Shown here one piece after another: positions 5,926 to 7,203 of a stretch of DNA of 7,203 bases. Where the stretch lies: NCBI GenBank assembly GCA_012514225.1, contig JAAZAQ010000380.1, forward strand, positions 1 through 7,203. Direction: 5' to 3'. Position 1 is the stretch's first letter, and each line of letters starts with the position of its first letter. The position numbers were made by a program, and so were the translations under genes. Under the pieces are notes generated by a model that was not told where the DNA came from, searched no databases, and saw only the letters and a program-made list of their open reading frames with translations. The stretch comes from Clostridiales bacterium (lineage in GTDB: Bacteria > Bacillota > Clostridia > Christensenellales > Aristaeellaceae).

Positions 5926-6908
5926 TGAAAGGCGAAGCGCGGCGGGGGGAGGGCCGCGGCGCGGCCACGCGTCCAGGTAAAACTGGAAAATGGAAGAAGG
6001 TCTCCGCCCTGCTGCTGGTTTGCCTGTCGCTGGGGTCGCCGGGCTGTCCGCGCGGGGCGGGCGCCTTGGCAGCTGTGCCGACCGGGGCCGCGGAGGCTGC
6101 GGTTGCGCCGGGGCGGAAGGGCCCGGCGGCGTTCGGTTCGAGGGTGCCGGCGCTGGAGGCCGCGCTTTCGCTGCTGGAGGCCGGCAACCCCTTCCTGGCT
6201 TCCTACAACCGCCAGACAGGCGCGGAACTGGGCGCGGCCTATCCCCTGGGGCTGCCCTATTTTTTTGGCGGGCGGGCGGAGCGCAACCTGATGCGCGTGA
6301 TGCAGCCCTGGTCCGGCGCCTCCCGCTATTACCGGAAGGAACGCTTCTATATCTACGGGTACGATTGCGTGGGCTTCATCGCCCATTGCCTGAAAATTGC
6401 CGGGAAACGGCCGCCGCCCTCCCTGTCGGGGCTGTTCGCGGACCGGCGGGCCTTCGCGGACCGGGAAATCCGGGCGGACGGCCTGGGCTACCCCGCGCTG
6501 GCGGCCCTGCTGCAACCGGGCGACCTGCTGGCGCTGCACAAGAAGAGCGGCTTTCACACCGCGCTGTTCGCCGGCACCCTGCGGGACTATGGCTATACCG
6601 AAAAAAACCTGCCCGCGGCGCTGGCGCCCTACCTGGACTACCCGCTCATCGTTCACAGCGGGGAAAACCCCTTTTATTACGGCCGGTATGAGGATTATAT
6701 CGCCGCGACCTATAAAATCACAAAAGTCACCCCGCCGGACGGCGGAGCGACGGTGTCCCTGCTGGGCGTCCCGGCCGGCCGGGCGCCCGACTGGAAAGCC
6801 GGGCGCACATCCGGGCACGGCGCGGCGTATTTCTGGCTGTCGGGCTATACGCTGACGGTCTACGACATTTCGGAGGCGCTGGGCATGCGCTGGTACCGCT
6901 GGGAGTGA
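5925..6908 (+). CDS. Secreted NlpC/P60-like cysteine peptidase or amidase
   Basis: A 327-aa protein, probably exported, acting on cell-wall peptides or another extracellular amide. The start ATG 5925 shares its A with the TGA of the URO-D gene (TGATG). No other ATG, GTG or TTG precedes the signal sequence, and no Shine-Dalgarno is evident, so translation likely depends on reinitiation. The N-terminus has a long basic segment (1-25, ending KWKK), a hydrophobic core (26-38, VSALLLVCLSLGS) and possible cleavage after AGALA (45-49). A Cys at 41 follows SPG, a poor lipobox. A low-complexity Ala/Gly linker leads to the catalytic domain: PYFFGGRAERN (111-121), then YGYDCVGFIAHC (144-155) with putative nucleophile C148, LQPGDLLALHKKSGFHTALF (196-215) with H211, and VHSGENPF (243-250) with H244 as a likely third residue. 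The order YxxDCxGF, PGDL, H-x-A-L-F fits NlpC/P60. The C-terminal 80 residues are not recognised. Confidence 0.75.
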   Translation: MKGEARRGEGRGAATRPGKTGKWKKVSALLLVCLSLGSPGCPRGAGALAAVPTGAAEAAVAPGRKGPAAFGSRVPALEAALSLLEAGNPFLASYNRQTGAELGAAYPLGLPYFFGGRAERNLMRVMQPWSGASRYYRKERFYIYGYDCVGFIAHCLKIAGKRPPPSLSGLFADRRAFADREIRADGLGYPALAALLQPGDLLALHKKSGFHTALFAGTLRDYGYTEKNLPAALAPYLDYPLIVHSGENPFYYGRYEDYIAATYKITKVTPPDGGATVSLLGVPAGRAPDWKAGRTSGHGAAYFWLSGYTLTVYDISEALGMRWYRWE

Positions 6909-6935
6909 GGAGAAAAGCGGCGCACCCCTTGCCAT

Positions 6936-6981
6936 AAAAAAAGGGCCTTCGCTTCCGGCCGGGCGCCGCGGCGGAGGCCCT
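6936..6981 (-). terminator. Rho-independent terminator of the right-hand URO-D gene, possibly bidirectional
   Basis: Arms 6942-6952 (AGGGCCTTCGC) and 6971-6981 (GCGGAGGCCCT) pair over 11 bp, with one G-T pair on the plus strand and a GC-rich loop of 18 bases. On the minus strand the hairpin is followed by seven Ts (complement of A 6936-6942), the classic intrinsic terminator for the gene ending at 6995. On the plus strand only a broken T run follows (TGTTCTTCCTT, 6981-6991), so it could also stop the gene ending at 6908, less efficiently. Confidence 0.85.
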
Positions 6982-6994
6982 GTTCTTCCTTGTG

Positions 6995-7203
6995 TCAGCC
7001 CGCCGCAAAGCGGGGATAGACGCCGTCTGTCAGGCCGGTATCCGCCAGGGCCAGGACGTTTTCCAGCGGCGTTTCCTCCAGCAGGTAGTCGTGGCTGGGG
7101 GAGAGGATGTAGCCGCCCCCGGGCATCATGACCTTCAGGGTTTCCCGCGTGACCGCCCGGACCGATTCCGGCGTGCCGCGGATGAGCGTTTCGACCGAAT
7201 CGA
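6995..7203 (-). CDS. C-terminus of a second URO-D family protein; partial
   Basis: The last 68 residues and the TGA (6997-6995) of a gene that enters from beyond the right edge. The reading frame stays open across 7203-6998. The peptide contains SVETLIRGTPESVRAVT, then KVMMPGGGYILSPSHDYL, then EETPLENVLAL and ends RFAAG. PGGGYILSPSHD followed by a P-x-EN-hydrophobic helix is the characteristic C-terminal end of bacterial URO-D-type methyltransferase homologues; the His in SPSHD sits where MtaA-type proteins have a Cys and HemE a Gly-His. It therefore looks like a different subfamily from the protein at 4765-5925, whose matching zone is ASVPTDVPPERR. It faces the peptidase gene convergently and has its own terminator at 6936-6981. 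Its substrate and neighbours cannot be seen. Confidence 0.85.
   Translation of the reverse strand, partial: DSVETLIRGTPESVRAVTRETLKVMMPGGGYILSPSHDYLLEETPLENVLALADTGLTDGVYPRFAAG

Noticed and set aside
5990..6691. Alternative 233-residue frame overlapping the NlpC/P60-like gene
   Set aside because: It begins at an ATG inside the peptidase gene in another frame, lacks the catalytic motifs and is Gly/Ala/Arg-rich shadow sequence.

Overview
The window is GC-rich bacterial DNA, densely coding, with purine-rich Shine-Dalgarno sites (GGGAGG, AAGGAGG) and sigma-70-type promoters. Binding-protein-dependent peptide transporters beside several uroporphyrinogen-decarboxylase-type (URO-D) methyltransferase genes suggest an anaerobic, GC-rich member of the Bacillota (Clostridia or a relative). 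This assignment is an inference from gene content; no ribosomal or other marker gene is present.

Minus strand, 4274 down to 1: one operon for a peptide-type ABC importer. A consensus-like promoter (TTGACA, 18-base spacer, TATGAT; 4245-4274) gives a leader of about 224 bases with GC-rich hairpins. Then come two ATPases (dppD-like 3040-4014, dppF-like 2051-3043), two permeases (dppB-like 1074-2045, dppC-like 238-1077) and the first 65 codons of a metal-dependent hydrolase, possibly an M19-type dipeptidase (1-196). Genes overlap by ATGA or lie 5 to 41 bases apart, so they are probably co-transcribed. No solute-binding protein gene is in view. The logic would be import of a peptide-like compound followed by hydrolysis.

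Plus strand, 4591 to 6908: a two-gene unit. A promoter (TTGAAA, 17-base spacer, TACAGT) with a near-palindrome at its expected start site drives a URO-D-fold protein (4765-5925). Its TGA overlaps the ATG of a secreted NlpC/P60-like cysteine peptidase or amidase (5925-6908). Between the two divergent promoters, about 316 bases (4275-4590) hold nothing recognisable.

Right end: a strong hairpin with a T run on its minus-strand side (6936-6981) separates the peptidase gene from the convergent 3' end of a second URO-D-type gene (6995-7203, minus). That fragment is clear from its C-terminal GGGYILSPSHD motif.

Everything fits known families; I see no wholly new system. The points most worth a second look are the URO-D/NlpC-P60 translational coupling, the apparently missing last zinc ligand in the first URO-D protein, and the structured leader of the transporter operon.
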